A stretch of 51,019 bases of DNA from assembly GCA_035937795.1 (NCBI GenBank), contig DASZHO010000053.1, forward strand, positions 1 through 51,019, in the 5' to 3' direction. Under the pieces are notes generated by a model. The model ran no database searches. It was not told the DNA's origin and saw only the letters and a program-made list of their open reading frames with translations. Each line of letters starts with the position of its first letter. The stretch's first letter is position 1. Below, piece by piece: positions 1 to 8,563 of the stretch. A program made the position numbers and the translations under genes. The DNA comes from JAMQPK01 sp035937795 (lineage in GTDB: Bacteria; Acidobacteriota; Vicinamibacteria; Vicinamibacterales; JAMQPK01).

Positions 1-92
1 CGTTCTACGAGGAACAGACGCTGTCGCTCGACCCCACGTATCTGCGCTATTGCGAGACGGTCCGATGGCGGTTGGTCCCGGGTGTGTGCTGA
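1..92 (+). CDS. C-terminal end of an unidentified protein (partial)
   Basis: An open frame enters from the left edge (codons in phase with position 3) and ends at TGA 90-92. Only about 29 residues are visible, ending RWRLVPGVC. The stop lies 16 nt before the ATG of the TadE-like gene, so it could be the first visible gene of the same operon. The fragment is too short to name, and I do not recognise the family. Confidence 0.5.
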   Translation, partial: FYEEQTLSLDPTYLRYCETVRWRLVPGVC

Positions 93-108
93 GGCAAAGG
101 AGACGTGT

Positions 109-588
109 ATGCATAAAGCAGTCAGGCGGCTCGGCGGCAGCAACGGCTCCAACCTTCTCGAGGCGGCGATCATCACGCCCCTGCTCCTGATACTGACCCT
201 GGGGCTGATCGATTTCGCGTCGATGTTCTACGTGTATCTGGCGCTGGAAAACGGCGTCAGCCTGGCGACGCGCTACGCCGTCACCGGCAACCAGATGGCC
301 AATCCCAGCAATCCCAGCCAGCTGTTGTCGCGGGACGATTCGATCAAGGCGGCGATGAGGCAGGCGACCCCGACCCTCACGATCGCCGACACGGCGTTCA
401 CGTTCAGCCATATGGCACTCGGGGGTAACAGCTGGGTGGGCGGATCGGGCGGCCCCGGCGACGTGGGGAAGGTCACGATCGACTACGTCTGGGTCCCGCT
501 GACGCCCATCCTGCAGCCGTTTTTGACGAACGGACAGCTGACAGTACAGGTTGAGTCGGCGATGAAAAACGAAAGCAGATTCCAATGA
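109..588 (+). CDS. TadE-like minor pilin / pilus assembly protein
   Basis: A 159-residue protein with one N-terminal hydrophobic helix (about residues 18-42) after a short basic leader. The leader ends in G13 followed by SNLLE, the G-x4-E pattern of TadE/TadF pseudopilins cut by a prepilin peptidase. The rest is a small extracytoplasmic domain. I chose ATG 109 because an AAAGGAGA ribosome site lies just upstream; an in-frame GTG at 82 has none. The next gene overlaps by ATGA at 585-588, so the two are translationally coupled. TadE proteins are minor components of Tad/Flp tight-adherence pili. No TadA, TadB, TadC or Flp gene is visible here, so this is either the edge of a tad locus or an orphan set. 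Confidence 0.85.
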   Translation: MHKAVRRLGGSNGSNLLEAAIITPLLLILTLGLIDFASMFYVYLALENGVSLATRYAVTGNQMANPSNPSQLLSRDDSIKAAMRQATPTLTIADTAFTFSHMALGGNSWVGGSGGPGDVGKVTIDYVWVPLTPILQPFLTNGQLTVQVESAMKNESRFQ

Positions 589-1175
589 CGAAACCACGGC
601 CCTTCCTGAACCCGGCAGGCCAGACGCTCATCGAATTCGTGATGGTGCTGCCGTTTGTGCTGCTGATCATCCTCGGCGTGGTGGAGGTCGGCTATCTGCT
701 GCTCGACCAGCACGTCGTCACGAAGCTCTCGCGCGAAGGCTCGAACCTGATCTCCCGCAATACCAGCCTCCAGGACGCAGCCGCCGCGATGACAAACATG
801 AGCTCGCGTCCCGTCGATTTCACCGGCAGTTCGAAGTTGATTTTTTCCGTGATCAGAAACGTGGGGACCACCGGATCGAGCAACTACAACGCGGCGGTGC
901 TCTACGAGCGCCTCGAAATCGGGAATCTCCCGATGTCGAGCGCGCTCACGACCAGAGGTCCCGCCTCGTTTGGCTCGGCGCCGGACTACCAGGCCGCCAA
1001 TTCCGACAACAACACGAATCTGCAGCTCACGAACCTGCCGCCCAACCTGATCACGACAGGCGGCATGTTATATGTCACGGAAATCTATTCCAGCCACACA
1101 CGCATTACCCCGCTGGACCGGCTCGGGCTTGGCCTCCCGGTCCCGCAAACGCTGTATTCGATCGCCTATTTCTAG
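585..1175 (+). CDS. TadE-like pilus assembly protein (second copy)
   Basis: A 196-residue protein. The basic start is followed by G12-QTLI-E17-F18, a good prepilin-peptidase type motif, and one hydrophobic helix (about residues 19-42). The remainder is probably periplasmic or surface exposed. The start codon overlaps the stop of the upstream TadE gene (ATGA). The protein differs from its neighbour outside the helix, so this is a family pair (TadE/TadF-like) and not a recent duplication. It is probably co-transcribed with the vWA gene that starts 41 nt downstream. Confidence 0.85.
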   Translation: MTKPRPFLNPAGQTLIEFVMVLPFVLLIILGVVEVGYLLLDQHVVTKLSREGSNLISRNTSLQDAAAAMTNMSSRPVDFTGSSKLIFSVIRNVGTTGSSNYNAAVLYERLEIGNLPMSSALTTRGPASFGSAPDYQAANSDNNTNLQLTNLPPNLITTGGMLYVTEIYSSHTRITPLDRLGLGLPVPQTLYSIAYF

Positions 1176-1216
1176 CGCCGGCAGCGTTCCATGGTGAGGG
1201 CAGAAGGGTGACGAAC

Positions 1217-2665
1217 ATGACGAACATGATTAAAGACAAATCGCAATTTTCAGGGCAGGAAGGCTTCGCGCTGGTGTACATGGCGATCATGACCACGGTG
1301 TTGCTGCTCTTCACCGGCCTTGCCGTCGATTCGGGGAGAGCCTACCTCGTGAAAGCGCAGTTGACGAAAGCCGTCGACGGTGCGGCGCTCGGCGCGGCGC
1401 GCATGCTGAACAGCGGCGACCCGCGCGGGCAGGCCGTACGGATATTCAATGCGAATTTTCCTCCTGGCTATCTCGGCACGTCGTCGGCGACCGACCCGAC
1501 GACCGATCCGAATTTTTTTAACTCCCAGGTCGTTCCCGCCAGCGGGGTGAACATCGTGACCGTCACCGCGTCCGCGAATCTGCCCACGACGTTCATGCAG
1601 CTTGGCAATTTCTTCAACATGAACGTGACGAGCACCGGGCAGGCAACGCGGAGGATGGTGGACCTGTCGCTCGTGCTGGACGTCTCCAGCTCCATTGCCT
1701 CACAGTGGCCCACCGTCAGAGATGCCGCCAGGACCTTCATCGATGCGTTCGATCCGGCCAACGATCGTCTGTCCCTGCTGACCTTCAGCAACGGCGCGAC
1801 GGTCATCGATCCGATGCCGTCTATTCGTGGGTTCAACAAGGCCAAGGTCGTGAGCGATGTTCCGGGGGCCCTTCCCGGTGGCAGCACGCTCATGGTCGAG
1901 GGTCTGTATAGAGCATGGGACGAGCTGCGATCGGTGCCCAACGGCTCGCAGTCGGGTCTTCGGGTCATCGTCCTCTTCACCGACGGCGCCTCCAACGGCG
2001 TCCCAGGTATCTATGACGGGTCTGGCTTGTCAAAGTCGCTGCGAACATGGGACTTCCCGCAGAACGCGGTAGATCCGGACAGTCAGACCTGGAACGATCC
2101 GCACATTGACGGGCTCTACGACGCGCAGACTGGCAACTCGAGTCCCTCCTACTCCCTGACCACTCCATGGAACTCGACTGCGACCATCCCGCAAGTGCCG
2201 TACCTGCCAGTGACGACCTGGCATGCGCACCATCGCAGTCCCGGCATCCCCACGACATTCCCGTTGCAGACATCCTCGCTGAGGGTGAACGGTTCGGCGC
2301 AGAACGTCATTCGTGGATTGCGAGACTACGACGCGGCGAAGGGGCAATATCCCGCCGAAGTCTTCAACATCAACAACGCGGCCAGGAACGTCCTGGAGAT
2401 CATCGCCGATGCCGCGCGAAACGACGCCGGCGGCGACTACAAGATCCGCATCTACACGATCGGGATGGGTTACATGGTGACGGATCTGCTGGGGACGATG
2501 CCTGAGCTGCCGTCGGACATTCTCAGGCGAATCTCCAACGACAGGACGTCGCCTGATTTCAACAGCAACCAGCTCGAAGGTAAGTACTACCACGCCGCAA
2601 CGGCCGCCGATGTCGGGCCGGCGTTTGCCGAGTTGCAGAGCGAGATCATTCGCCTGACTAAGTGA
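1217..2665 (+). CDS. TadG-like pilus-associated protein with von Willebrand factor A domain
   Basis: About 482 residues. The N-terminus has one hydrophobic helix followed by the D-S-G-R-A-Y segment and an alanine-rich stretch typical of TadG (Flp pilus assembly) proteins. A vWA domain follows, with MIDAS residues D155-V-S157-S-S159 and a second conserved piece (VIVLFTDGASNG), so it probably binds a divalent metal. The domain runs nearly to the C-terminus (YTIGMGY is a late vWA strand). ATG 1217 is preceded by AGAAGGG at good spacing; a GTG at 1208 is possible but lacks a site. It follows two TadE genes, the common TadE-TadE-TadG order, and may be a surface or adhesive pilus partner. Confidence 0.85.
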   Translation: MTNMIKDKSQFSGQEGFALVYMAIMTTVLLLFTGLAVDSGRAYLVKAQLTKAVDGAALGAARMLNSGDPRGQAVRIFNANFPPGYLGTSSATDPTTDPNFFNSQVVPASGVNIVTVTASANLPTTFMQLGNFFNMNVTSTGQATRRMVDLSLVLDVSSSIASQWPTVRDAARTFIDAFDPANDRLSLLTFSNGATVIDPMPSIRGFNKAKVVSDVPGALPGGSTLMVEGLYRAWDELRSVPNGSQSGLRVIVLFTDGASNGVPGIYDGSGLSKSLRTWDFPQNAVDPDSQTWNDPHIDGLYDAQTGNSSPSYSLTTPWNSTATIPQVPYLPVTTWHAHHRSPGIPTTFPLQTSSLRVNGSAQNVIRGLRDYDAAKGQYPAEVFNINNAARNVLEIIADAARNDAGGDYKIRIYTIGMGYMVTDLLGTMPELPSDILRRISNDRTSPDFNSNQLEGKYYHAATAADVGPAFAELQSEIIRLTK

Positions 2666-2762
2666 TCTGAAAAGTGATTGAAAAGACGACATGTGAAACG
2701 CCGGCTCCCGGGCCTGCGTCACGGCATGCGTCCTGCACCTCGAAGTAGGCATAGGAGGACGC

Positions 2763-2972
2763 ATGTTCAACCGAGACGAAGTGAAAGGCAAAACCGAAGA
2801 ATTGAAGGGCCGGGCCAAGCAGGTGGCAGGCGATATGACCGGCGACGAGCGCCTCCGCTCGGAGGGCGAAGCGCAGGAGCTCGGCGGCCGCGTTCAAAAA
2901 GGTTTCGGCACCGCGCGACGAAAAGTTGGTAAGGCCGTCAAGAACGTCGGGGACGCACTCAAGCGCCCGTAG
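2763..2972 (+). CDS. CsbD-like stress response protein
   Basis: A 69-residue, highly charged, soluble protein that begins MFNRDEVKGKTEELKGRAKQ, the CsbD family pattern. CsbD-like proteins are small general-stress proteins of unknown biochemical role. The length is normal for the family. A strong AGGAGG site lies at 2754-2759. It stands alone between the tad-like genes and the convergent moeA. The last codons and the stop lie in a 15-bp tandem duplication. Confidence 0.9.
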   Translation: MFNRDEVKGKTEELKGRAKQVAGDMTGDERLRSEGEAQELGGRVQKGFGTARRKVGKAVKNVGDALKRP

Positions 2973-2987
2973 CTCAAGCGCCCGTAG
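2958..2987 (+). repeat. 15-bp exact tandem duplication over the CsbD stop codon
   Basis: CTCAAGCGCCCGTAG occurs at 2958-2972 and again at 2973-2987, each copy ending in TAG. The first copy encodes the last residues of the CsbD-like protein; the second gives a back-up stop in the same frame. An 8-bp TCAACGCG doublet follows at 2991-3006. It looks like replication slippage. Confidence 0.85.
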
Positions 2988-3006
2988 CGCTCAACGCGTC
3001 AACGCG

Positions 3007-4230
3007 TCAAAACAACGTCACTTCGACCAGGGATCCCCGCTCGACGGCTTCGACCGTGGCGGGGATTTCTATGTACCCGTCGGCTTGCGACATGCTGGTG
3101 ATATCGCCTGAGGCCTTGAAAGCCGGCACGGCCGATCCATCCACAATGCGCACGGTATAGAACTGGTGCCGATTCGGCGCGGAAACGATGCGCTGGGCGA
3201 GCGGAAGCATGAGCGTGCGCGCGGGCTTCGGCGGCAGATGCGCGAGACGGCGAACGAGCGGCGCCAGAAGAATGTGCGCGTTCGTCAGGCACGAAGCGGG
3301 ATACCCGGGCATGGCAAAGACAGGCTTGCCGCTCACGATGGCAAATCCTGTCGGCTTGCCGGGCTTGACGGAGATGCCGTGAAACAGCACGTCGCCTTTC
3401 GCCGACAGCACGTCAATCATCAGATCGCGTTCGCCAACCGAGCTGCCGCCCGAAAATACGACGACGTCGTGCGCGAGGCTCTTTTCGAGAGCATCGGTGA
3501 GCGATTCGCGCGTGTCCGGCGCGGGCGGAAACGCGACCGCCACGCCGCCGTTGTCGGCCACGACGGCTGAAAGCGTGAAGCGATTGATGTCGTAGATGTG
3601 CCCCGGCTTCAGCGGTTGCCCAGGTTCGTCCACTTCGTTCCCCGTTGACAGGATCGCCACGCGCGGGCGCTCGTACACCTCGACGCGAGCCATGCCGAGC
3701 GCGGCAAGCGCGCCGACGCGGCTGGAATTCAACGCCTCGCCCCGGTGGAGCACCGTTTGTCCCGCCTGGATGTCGGCGCCGCGGCGTCCGATATTCTGCG
3801 CCGGCTGCACCTCCACATACACGTCCACCAGATGCTCGGCATCGCAGTCGGTGTCTTCGACGATGACCACGGCATCGGCGCCTTCCGGCATCGGGGCGCC
3901 GGTGGCGATCTCGATGCATTCATCCTTGCCGACAGCGACGGTCGACACCTGCCCGGTGTAGAGCGTGGCAATCTGACGGAGCCGTCGCGGTTGCGACCGG
4001 GCTGCTCCCCTCGTGTCGGCCGCTCGCACCGCGTACCCGTCCATGGCCGCGCGCGAAAACGGCGGCACGTCGGCCGGCGCAATCACGTCACGCGCCGTCA
4101 CGCGCCCATGAGCCTGTTCGAGCGGGATTGTTTCGACGCGCGCGATCGGGGTGCCCGATCGGTCGACGATCGCGCGTGCCGCGTCGAGCGGAATCGTTTC
4201 CTTGAACGGGCGCATCCGGCTGGTAGGCAT
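3007..4230 (-). CDS. moeA: Molybdopterin molybdotransferase MoeA
   Basis: A 407-residue protein of normal length for MoeA, the enzyme that inserts molybdate into adenylylated molybdopterin in the cytoplasm. Recognisable family segments are the N-terminal RVTARDVIAPADVPPFSRAAMDGYAV, the middle IEIATGAPMPEGADAV region, ILSTGNEVDEPG, and the MoaB/MogA-like core with SGGSSVGERD and PGKPTGFAI. A C-terminal MoeA domain IV follows. The ATG at 4230 lies 6 nt after the moaB stop, so the two form an operon transcribed leftwards. With the molybdate uptake locus at 40-49 kb, it shows that the organism makes molybdenum enzymes. Confidence 0.95.
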   Translation of the reverse strand: MPTSRMRPFKETIPLDAARAIVDRSGTPIARVETIPLEQAHGRVTARDVIAPADVPPFSRAAMDGYAVRAADTRGAARSQPRRLRQIATLYTGQVSTVAVGKDECIEIATGAPMPEGADAVVIVEDTDCDAEHLVDVYVEVQPAQNIGRRGADIQAGQTVLHRGEALNSSRVGALAALGMARVEVYERPRVAILSTGNEVDEPGQPLKPGHIYDINRFTLSAVVADNGGVAVAFPPAPDTRESLTDALEKSLAHDVVVFSGGSSVGERDLMIDVLSAKGDVLFHGISVKPGKPTGFAIVSGKPVFAMPGYPASCLTNAHILLAPLVRRLAHLPPKPARTLMLPLAQRIVSAPNRHQFYTVRIVDGSAVPAFKASGDITSMSQADGYIEIPATVEAVERGSLVEVTLF

Positions 4231-4236
4231 AGGTTG

Positions 4237-4740
4237 TTATCGCGAGAGCTCGCGGACCAGATGTCCCAGCTCCGGCAGGATCAAGCTGGTCATCGCGAGC
4301 CGGACCGCGTGTTCCGAGCCGGGGAGCGAGATGATGATTTTGCCGTCCGCAGTCCCCGCGCAGGCGCGGCTCAGCATGGCGGCCGGTCCGATTTCCTGGT
4401 AACTGACCACGCGGAACAGCTCCCCGAAGCCGTCAAGCCGTTTGTCGAGCAGGCCGCTGACGACTTCGTAGGTTGAGTCGCGCGAGGTGATGCCGGTACC
4501 GCCGGTGGTGATGATGACCTGGGCGCCGGGATCGCCGAGCTGGGCGACGAGCGTGTCGCGAATCGCCTTCGGATCGTCGCGGACGATGCCCCGGCCGGCG
4601 ACACGGTGGCCGCTCGCTTCGAGAAGGTGAGCGATCGCCTGCCCGCTGGTGTCATTCTGATCGGTCCGCGTGTCGCTGATCGTCAGCACGAAGCAGGTAA
4701 CCGAGGCCGGCGACGTGGCCTTGTGGTCGAGATGGCTCAC
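4237..4740 (-). CDS. moaB: Molybdenum cofactor biosynthesis protein MoaB (MogA/MoaB family)
   Basis: A 167-residue protein with the MoaB/MogA fold: VLTISDTRTDQNDTSG near the N-terminus, the IITTGGTGITSRD pterin-binding motif in the middle, and a SLPGSEHAVRLA segment late. The family binds molybdopterin and adenylylates it ahead of MoeA; some MoaB members are inactive paralogues, so the exact activity is inferred. The start is a GTG at 4740 (MSHLDHK). It is first in the moaB-moeA pair. The 190-nt gap upstream, shared with a divergent kinase gene, shows only a short TGAGG/CCTCA inverted repeat near 4758-4786. Confidence 0.92.
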   Translation of the reverse strand: MSHLDHKATSPASVTCFVLTISDTRTDQNDTSGQAIAHLLEASGHRVAGRGIVRDDPKAIRDTLVAQLGDPGAQVIITTGGTGITSRDSTYEVVSGLLDKRLDGFGELFRVVSYQEIGPAAMLSRACAGTADGKIIISLPGSEHAVRLAMTSLILPELGHLVRELSR

Positions 4741-4930
4741 CGCCTGATAGTAGATCAGCTGAGGTTTATCCGAGGCGGGGCCTCAGGGTAGGGATTGACC
4801 TTAGGACGGAGCACTCCAGTGCCCAGGTTGTCCCAATTTGTCTTACGGGCCGGGCAGGAAACGACCTGCAAGCACCTGAAAGGACCAAGATAAAGCCCTT
4901 GGATGACGTCCATCGCGCCCATACTGCTCT

Positions 4931-6859
4931 ATGGGTAACCCGCTCCGAGCGCTGATAGTCGACGACTCGGAGAACGATGCCAATCTGCTTGTGGATGACT
5001 TGGAGCGTCATGGGTACGAGGTCGTCCACCAGCGCGTCCAGACCGCCCAGGACATGCGGGCCGCCCTCGATCGCACGTCATGGGACGTCGTGTTGTCCGA
5101 CTACAGCATGCCGAACTTCAGTGGCTTGGAGGCCCTTCACGTGCTGCTTGGCACGGGTCTGCACCTTCCTTTCATCATCGTGTCGGGGACGGTCGGCGAG
5201 GAAACCGCGGTGACCGCGCTGAAAGCGGGAGCGCAAGACTACCTGGTCAAAGGCAATCTGGCCCGTCTCGCCCCGGCCATCGACCGAGAGCTCCGGGAAG
5301 TCGCGGCGCGCCGCGAGCGCGCGCGGGCTCAGGAGGCATTGCACCAGTCCGAAGCCCGTTTTCGTTCGCTCGTCGAGCACGCGGTCTTCGGCATCTATCA
5401 GGCAACGCTGGAAGGGCAATTCCTCGCCGTCAACCCGGCCCTGATGACGATGCTCGGGTACGCGACCGCTGACGAGCTGTTGAGCATCGGACTGCCGAAC
5501 TTGTGTGTCGACGCGGCGGCCCGAACGGATCTTCTGGAACGCGTGCACGCACTGAAGCAGTTTACCGGCGAGGAGATGACGTGGCGGCGGAAGGCAGGCG
5601 AATCCATCCGCGTCCGGCTCAGCGGCCGGCATGTTGAGACCACTGCGGGACACCCGATTCTCGAGGTGATCGTCGAAGACATCACCGAGCAACACCGTCT
5701 CGAATCGCAATTGCGGCAGACACAGAAGATGGAGGGGATCGGCCGCCTGGCCGGCGGCATTGCTCATGATTTCAACAACGTGTTGACGACCATCATGGGA
5801 TACAGCGACATGATCGTGGAACAGATAGGCGCCGACAAGCCGATAAGCGCCGACCTTCTGGAGATCCGGCGCGCGGCCGACCGCGCGGCGGGTCTGACGC
5901 GGCAACTCCTTGCCTTCAGCCGGCAGCAGATCCTTCACGTGGGAGCCGTGAACGTCAATGATGTCGTGCGGGAGATGCGAGCTATGCTCCAGCGGCTCAT
6001 TGGCGAGGACATCGCGATTGAGCTGACGCTCGCCGGCGCACTGCCTCCCATCCTGGCGGACCGCGTTCAACTCGAGCAGGTGCTCATGAACCTCGCGGCG
6101 AACGCGCGCGACGCGATGCCTCGCGGCGGCCGGCTCACCATCGGAACGTCTTCTTCTCGAGCCGCGGACGTTGTCGCCCTCGCACGGTTAGCCGTACCGC
6201 CAGGGCGGTACGTGACGCTCACGTTGAGCGACAGCGGCGAGGGCATGGATGCGCGCACGCGTGAACGCATCTTCGAGCCGTTTTTCACGACGAAGGAGAT
6301 CGGCAAGGGGACGGGCCTGGGCCTGGCGACGGTGTATGGCATTGTCAAGCAACTCGGCGGCTACATCTCCGTGTCGAGCGAGCCCGCATTGGGGACCGTC
6401 TTTACGTTGTTTTTTCCGGAGTCGGACGCCAGCGCACAGCCGGCCAGCGTGTCGGCGCGGCCATCGGGCGATATCGCGGTCGCGACCTCGCGTGACGTCG
6501 TGCTGGTCGTTGAAGACGAAGTCGGGCTGCGGAAGCTGGTCGTCCGCACGCTCGCGCGCCACGGGTATCTGGTGCTCGAGGCCGGTACGGGACAGGAGGG
6601 CCTGGCGGTGGTTGCGCAATCAGGAGACAAGCTTCGACTTGTGATCAGCGACGTCGTGATGCCCGCGATGAGCGGCCCCGAGATGGTGGTCCAGCTCCGG
6701 AAGACTCGACCAGACATCAAGGTGTTGTACATGTCTGGCTACACCGGTGATCTCATCAAGCGCGGAGGTCTGTTCGAGGCGGAGACTCCCGTCCTGGAAA
6801 AGCCGTTTGCCGCAAGTGACCTCTTGCAGACCGTTCGGGGATTGTTGACCGGGCCGTGA
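4931..6859 (+). CDS. Hybrid histidine kinase, REC-PAS-HisKA-HATPase-REC
   Basis: A 642-residue soluble protein with no membrane segment. Order: N-terminal receiver (phospho-acceptor D57 in VVLSDYSMPN; late Lys in QDYLVKG), PAS sensor (about 135-255), dimerisation domain with phospho-His H279 in LAGGIAHDFNNVL, HATPase (GKGTGLGLATVYGIV), and a C-terminal receiver (D574 in LVISDVVMPAMSG; late Lys in VLEKPF). It lacks a DNA-binding or enzymatic output, so the signal must leave by phosphotransfer or protein contact. A kinase with a receiver at each end is probably a relay node fed by another kinase. It is a monocistronic gene divergent from moaB. No clear ribosome site precedes the ATG. Confidence 0.9.
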   Translation: MGNPLRALIVDDSENDANLLVDDLERHGYEVVHQRVQTAQDMRAALDRTSWDVVLSDYSMPNFSGLEALHVLLGTGLHLPFIIVSGTVGEETAVTALKAGAQDYLVKGNLARLAPAIDRELREVAARRERARAQEALHQSEARFRSLVEHAVFGIYQATLEGQFLAVNPALMTMLGYATADELLSIGLPNLCVDAAARTDLLERVHALKQFTGEEMTWRRKAGESIRVRLSGRHVETTAGHPILEVIVEDITEQHRLESQLRQTQKMEGIGRLAGGIAHDFNNVLTTIMGYSDMIVEQIGADKPISADLLEIRRAADRAAGLTRQLLAFSRQQILHVGAVNVNDVVREMRAMLQRLIGEDIAIELTLAGALPPILADRVQLEQVLMNLAANARDAMPRGGRLTIGTSSSRAADVVALARLAVPPGRYVTLTLSDSGEGMDARTRERIFEPFFTTKEIGKGTGLGLATVYGIVKQLGGYISVSSEPALGTVFTLFFPESDASAQPASVSARPSGDIAVATSRDVVLVVEDEVGLRKLVVRTLARHGYLVLEAGTGQEGLAVVAQSGDKLRLVISDVVMPAMSGPEMVVQLRKTRPDIKVLYMSGYTGDLIKRGGLFEAETPVLEKPFAASDLLQTVRGLLTGP

Positions 6860-7001
6860 GCCGCGTGCGCACCATTGCACATGCCGCCGCGTGACGCCTC
6901 CATCACCGGTCGAGAGGTGCGCTATTGAACAGCCATCTGACACCCCGTACGCCAGTATCGATCATTGCCCTCTGTGAGCCGGCCAAAATCGAGCGACGTG
7001 G

Positions 7002-8153
7002 ATGCCTAGCCGTCTGCCTGGCCGCTGGACGCGAGGCCCGCGGGTCGGTGCGCTCGCCTTGTGCCATGTCCTGTGCATCGCCGCTGCGGCGAGAGCGCAG
7101 TCCATTTCCACTCCGGAGCCGGCGCGGCCGGCGCCCCAGGAGCCGGCGCGCCCCGACGCCGGCAGCGTCTCGCCCCCTCCGCTGGATGTAGCAGGCTATT
7201 TCTCCGCTCGGAACCTCGGAAGCGATGATCTGGCCGACCACAACATCTATCGCGAGTACTCCGGCAGCATTTTCCTGAGCAAGACCATCGGCCGATGGCT
7301 CTTCCATTCCGAGATCAATGCGAACACCGCCCCCGAATGGGACAGCGAAGGCATTCATCTCTTTCCACGAACCAGTCACCTGAGCGTCAAGCTCGAAACG
7401 GCATCGGCGAATTTCAACTGGCGCGACTGGCTGCAGGTGCAGGCCGGATTCCTGTTCGTGCCGACGTACTCGCGGACCCACCGGTATCAGTCGGTCATGT
7501 TGACGGTGGATGAGCCGCTCATCGATCAAGCCGTGTTTCCGACCGCCTTCAAGGGGGCGATGATCCACGGCGACAAGTACTTCCAGGACGGGGGGATCGG
7601 CTATGCGTTCTACGGCGGATCCAGCCAGCAGGCCAGCTTCGAAGACGCGGTCGTCGCTGCCGATCTGGCCCGGTCGCGGTCCCTGGGCGGCAAAGTCGTC
7701 TGGCATGTACCAACGCGGCACCGGTTCCGGACGCTCGATGTCGGCGTCCAGGCGCACCGCGCGCTGAACTCGGACAGGAGCCGGACGCAAATCTACGGAG
7801 CGCACGCGAATCTGGAAATAGGCCGGATCCAGCTGCTTGGCGAACTTGCCGATGCCTTTATCGGGGCCTCGCTCGGCCAGGCCCGCTTCGATCGTCGAGG
7901 GTATTACCTGCAGACGTCCTACCGCCTTGCTCCGGCGTTGTTCGCCGTGGCCCGATACGAGCGGCTGAATCGCGACAGTCGATACCCCGACGTGAACCGC
8001 CTCGCCCGGCAATCGTTCGGGGTGACCTACCGGCCCGTTCCGGCTCTGTCGATCAAGCTTGAAGCCGATCGCTTCGAACCGGTGCGCGACGGCCGGTTGC
8101 CGCCCTATTACGGCGTGGGCGCGGGCCTCGTGTACTTCTTCCGCGTGCCGTGA
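7002..8153 (+). CDS. Putative outer-membrane beta-barrel (porin-like) protein
   Basis: 383 residues with a signal peptide (hydrophobic core around LALCHVLCIAAAARAQS). The mature protein is rich in alternating polar/aromatic strands such as WLFHSEINANT, WLQVQAGFLFVPT and YYLQTSYRLAPALFAVARYERL, ending VGAGLVYFFRVP. That is how porin-like or phosphate-selective-porin-like barrels look, but the exact family is not certain. The stop overlaps the GTG of the next gene (GTGA), and the operon continues with a substrate-binding-protein-like gene and two kinases. A barrel in front of a sensor operon suggests it admits or senses the ligand. Confidence 0.7.
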   Translation: MPSRLPGRWTRGPRVGALALCHVLCIAAAARAQSISTPEPARPAPQEPARPDAGSVSPPPLDVAGYFSARNLGSDDLADHNIYREYSGSIFLSKTIGRWLFHSEINANTAPEWDSEGIHLFPRTSHLSVKLETASANFNWRDWLQVQAGFLFVPTYSRTHRYQSVMLTVDEPLIDQAVFPTAFKGAMIHGDKYFQDGGIGYAFYGGSSQQASFEDAVVAADLARSRSLGGKVVWHVPTRHRFRTLDVGVQAHRALNSDRSRTQIYGAHANLEIGRIQLLGELADAFIGASLGQARFDRRGYYLQTSYRLAPALFAVARYERLNRDSRYPDVNRLARQSFGVTYRPVPALSIKLEADRFEPVRDGRLPPYYGVGAGLVYFFRVP

Positions 8154-8563
8154 CCCGACGCACCTGGCTCTTCGCCGTGCTGGGTGTGCTCCTGGAGCGG
8201 CCGGGCTTTGCGGTCATCGTCCATCCCTCGAACCATTTTGAAACGCTCTCTCGTTCCAAACTGAGCTTGCTGTTTCTCCGCAGGGTGTCGCGATGGCCCT
8301 GGGGCGCGGCGGTCGAGCCAGTCGATCTCGTACCCAACGAGCCAGCGCGAGTCGAGTTCATATTGCAAGTGCTCAAGACCACCGAGCGTGACCTGGATCA
8401 GTACTGGATCGAGCAGACGACGACGCGCGGCATCAGCCGGCCAGTCCAGGTCGCCAGCGCGGCGGAGGCGAAGTCCATTGTCGCCACGCGCCCTGGCGCG
8501 ATCGCGTACATCCCGGCAGCGGACCTCGACCGCACGGTCAAAGTCTTGAAGGTCGATCCTTGA
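8150..8563 (+). CDS. Small PstS-like periplasmic binding protein
   Basis: 137 residues, starting at GTG 8150 inside the stop of the barrel gene. A hydrophobic leader (WLFAVLGVLLERPGFAVIV) is followed by HPSNHFETLSRSKLSLLFLRR and, near the end, ARPGAIAYIPAADLD. The early L-S-x-x-L-L-F-L segment and the GAIAYI segment are typical of the short phosphate-binding-protein-like (PstS superfamily) proteins of 130-150 residues encoded beside porins and sensor kinases. It is much shorter than a full transport-type PstS and has no ABC permease neighbour, so a ligand-presenting role for the downstream kinase is more likely than transport. The ligand is unknown. Confidence 0.7.
   Translation: MTRRTWLFAVLGVLLERPGFAVIVHPSNHFETLSRSKLSLLFLRRVSRWPWGAAVEPVDLVPNEPARVEFILQVLKTTERDLDQYWIEQTTTRGISRPVQVASAAEAKSIVATRPGAIAYIPAADLDRTVKVLKVDP

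Noticed and set aside
4741..4930. A possible molybdenum-cofactor riboswitch before moaB
   Set aside because: Only a 5-bp inverted repeat is visible and I cannot match the conserved Moco riboswitch core by eye.
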